This document shows, piece by piece, positions 14,698 through 15,439 of a stretch of DNA of 15,439 nucleotides. Below the pieces are notes generated by a model. The model saw only the letters and a program-made list of their open reading frames with translations, searched no databases and was not told the DNA's origin. The translations under genes and the position numbers were made by a program. The number at the start of each line of letters is the position of its first letter. Positions within the stretch are counted from its first letter, which is position 1. The DNA is from an uncultured Muribaculaceae bacterium (GTDB lineage: Bacteria; Bacteroidota; Bacteroidia; Bacteroidales; Muribaculaceae): NCBI GenBank assembly GCA_934636465.1, contig CAKUAR010000032.1, forward strand, positions 1 through 15,439, given 5' to 3'.

Positions 14698-14832
14698 GTA
14701 TGCCTGAGGTACGGGCATTATCTGGTTGCCACTCCAAGTCGGAGTAGGGTGTGCCGGAGGTACCCACACACAATTGTGTACTCACACCCCCTAAATCGCT
14801 ATCATGTTACTCCACCCAGCCAGAGTGGTGGA
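14698..14832 (+). repeat. Dense inverted-repeat tract with two decayed triloop units
   Basis: A degraded triloop unit lies at 14698-14714 and a better one at 14749-14765 (one mismatched pair). Short stems surround them: ACTCC/GGAGT (14731-14735 with 14741-14745), GGGTGTG/CACACCC (14747-14753 with 14783-14789), the 12-bp palindrome ACACAATTGTGT (14768-14779) and ACTCCACC/GGTGGAGT (14809-14816 with 14827-14834). No gene is seen. The open frame across it is a repeat translation. Confidence 0.7.
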
Positions 14833-14938
14833 GTGTGCCGAAGGTACACGTTTGCAGGTATCCCACGACAGAGGAGCGATAGCGACGGTCGTGGGTATCG
14901 GTGTGCCCCCTCTGACAAGCAGCGTGCCGAAGGTACGC
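14833..14938 (+). repeat. Structured repeat module C: triloop hairpin, 18-nt-loop hairpin, triloop hairpin
   Basis: A 7-bp stem GTGTGCC/GGTACAC closes the triloop GAA (14833-14849). After 12 nt, CCCACGAC (14862-14869) pairs with GTCGTGGG (14888-14895) around an 18-nt loop. After 26 nt, GCGTGCC/GGTACGC closes GAA (14922-14938). This is the plan of module A, on the opposite strand. The two triloop stems differ at a pair (T-A in one, C-G in the other) with pairing kept. Confidence 0.82.
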
Positions 14939-15014
14939 GTATCACACCATGGTGGAGAAATGGTGATAACAATTCTTTTTCAATGTGTTTTTTCCATTGA
15001 ACAAAGCTTTTCTG

Positions 15015-15022
15015 TATATTTG
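15015..15022 (+). promoter_or_regulatory. Bacteroidota -7 element TATATTTG
   Basis: This is an exact TAnnTTTG match at the transition from repeat DNA to AT-rich DNA, 22 bp before a short ORF. A TTG lies upstream, but only 15 nt away rather than 19-21. Confidence 0.45.
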
Positions 15023-15044
15023 CAATGCGTTTCAAAAGGAAAAT

Positions 15045-15086
15045 ATGGGACGTGACATATTTTTAATGGATAACGAGCGTTATTGA
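15045..15086 (+). other. 13-codon ORF behind a promoter-like element
   Basis: MGRDIFLMDNERY is followed by TGA. An AGGAAAAT stretch precedes the ATG at a ribosome-binding distance, and a -7 element lies just before. The same frame stays open after the TGA for another 19 codons (to a TAA at 15144-15146). It could therefore be a gene start cut short by mutation, a leader peptide or chance. Confidence 0.3.
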
Positions 15087-15288
15087 ATTCATACTTCAAA
15101 TCAAATTCTCGCAAAATTTGAAAAAAGGAAAAGAATGAACAAATAACGTTCACGCTGATGTTATATAGTTCACGCCTAATGAAAAATTGGGCGTAGTAGA
15201 TTATATGATGCATGGGCGTGAGCAATTGTTTTGAGCATCTTTTCCACGGTCATGCGAGAAGCCTGATTTGGAGATGCCAATACGGTTC
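15087..15288. other. AT-rich gap with repeated TCACGC and a 9-bp hairpin
   Basis: No gene is visible. TCACGC occurs at 15150 and 15170, inverted at 15216-15221, and again at 15289. ACGCCTAAT (15172-15180) pairs with ATTGGGCGT (15186-15194) through one T-G wobble around GAAAA. Base composition is much more AT-rich than in the genes to the left. Confidence 0.5.
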
Positions 15289-15439
15289 TCACGCTTGAAC
15301 CAGTATATATTTTGTAAGTATCTGTAAATCAAAAGAAACTTTACGGCATCCAGCATTAATGATACCATAAAGTTCCCATTGTTTGCGAGAAATCAATCTT
15401 GCGTTGTTTATATCAGAAAATGAGTTGGTTGCTCCATTT
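15289..15439 (-). CDS. Possible 3' end of a gene entering from the right edge
   Basis: A minus-strand frame is open from the window edge to a TGA at 15291-15289 and gives 49 residues. They include SDINNARLISRKQWELYG and, near the end, LQILTKYILVQA. It has mixed, protein-like composition but AT-rich codons unlike the neighbouring genes. I do not recognise it. An open run of 50 codons in AT-rich DNA can also arise by chance, so this is tentative. Confidence 0.3.
   Translation of the reverse strand, partial: NGATNSFSDINNARLISRKQWELYGIINAGCRKVSFDLQILTKYILVQA

Noticed and set aside
13441..14769. 442-codon minus-strand frame opposite ftsH
   Set aside because: It is antisense to the conserved FtsH domains, has no recognisable domain and runs into the repeat tract. 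The length is explained by the codon bias of ftsH.
14698..14938. Integron attC or insertion-sequence ends
   Set aside because: There is no attC R/L box pattern, no transposase or integrase, and no terminal inverted repeat pair bounding a gene.
14662..15000. Plus-strand frame giving VCRRYTF-type peptides at the right repeat
   Set aside because: The same peptide appears from the other copies, but in the copy at 547-580 the frame has a stop while the hairpin stem is preserved. I read it as structure, not as a protein.

Overview
The window looks like chromosomal DNA of a gut Bacteroidota, most likely order Bacteroidales and possibly Muribaculaceae or a relative. This rests on gene content: a BACON plus BspA-type leucine-rich-repeat lipoprotein, a DUF3127 protein, the rsfS-ftsH cluster, and a MerR-like gene divergent from alaS. 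It also rests on several matches to the Bacteroidota sigma factor -7 element TAnnTTTG and on the near absence of Shine-Dalgarno sequences. The taxonomic placement is inference from recognised families, not a database result.

Layout. Positions 1-660 hold no credible gene; they are a G/T-rich block of structured repeats. Next, on the minus strand, come a frameshifted DUF805 membrane protein gene (739-1136), an outer-membrane barrel candidate (1168-1887) and a calcineurin-like phosphoesterase lipoprotein (1868-2686); the last two overlap by 20 bp. On the plus strand follow a small exported protein (2903-3328), a 300 bp gap with a 16-bp perfect palindrome and a well-folded, terminator-like RNA (3513-3617), and an unknown cytoplasmic protein (3634-4032). 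Beyond a bidirectional terminator lie map and a MerR-like regulator (minus), then alaS (plus), its terminator and the BACON/BspA lipoprotein (plus). Convergent to that is a thioredoxin-fold lipoprotein, followed by a DUF3127 protein with an SSB-like tail and an exported unknown (all minus). The plus-strand operon rsfS - small membrane protein - ftsH closes the gene-dense part.

From 14681 to 14950 the structured repeats of the left end return. From about 14950 to the end the DNA is AT-rich, with small ORF remnants and possibly the 3' end of a gene entering from the right.

Housekeeping functions dominate: N-terminal Met removal, tRNA-Ala charging, ribosome hibernation and membrane proteolysis. 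Envelope lipoproteins are interspersed. The most unusual content is a dispersed repeat module at both flanks. It has two hairpin types, stem changes that preserve pairing, a fixed 12-nt spacer in the two complete copies, and one copy whose translated frame is broken while the stem is kept. This suggests selection on, or mobilisation through, a folded nucleic acid rather than a peptide.
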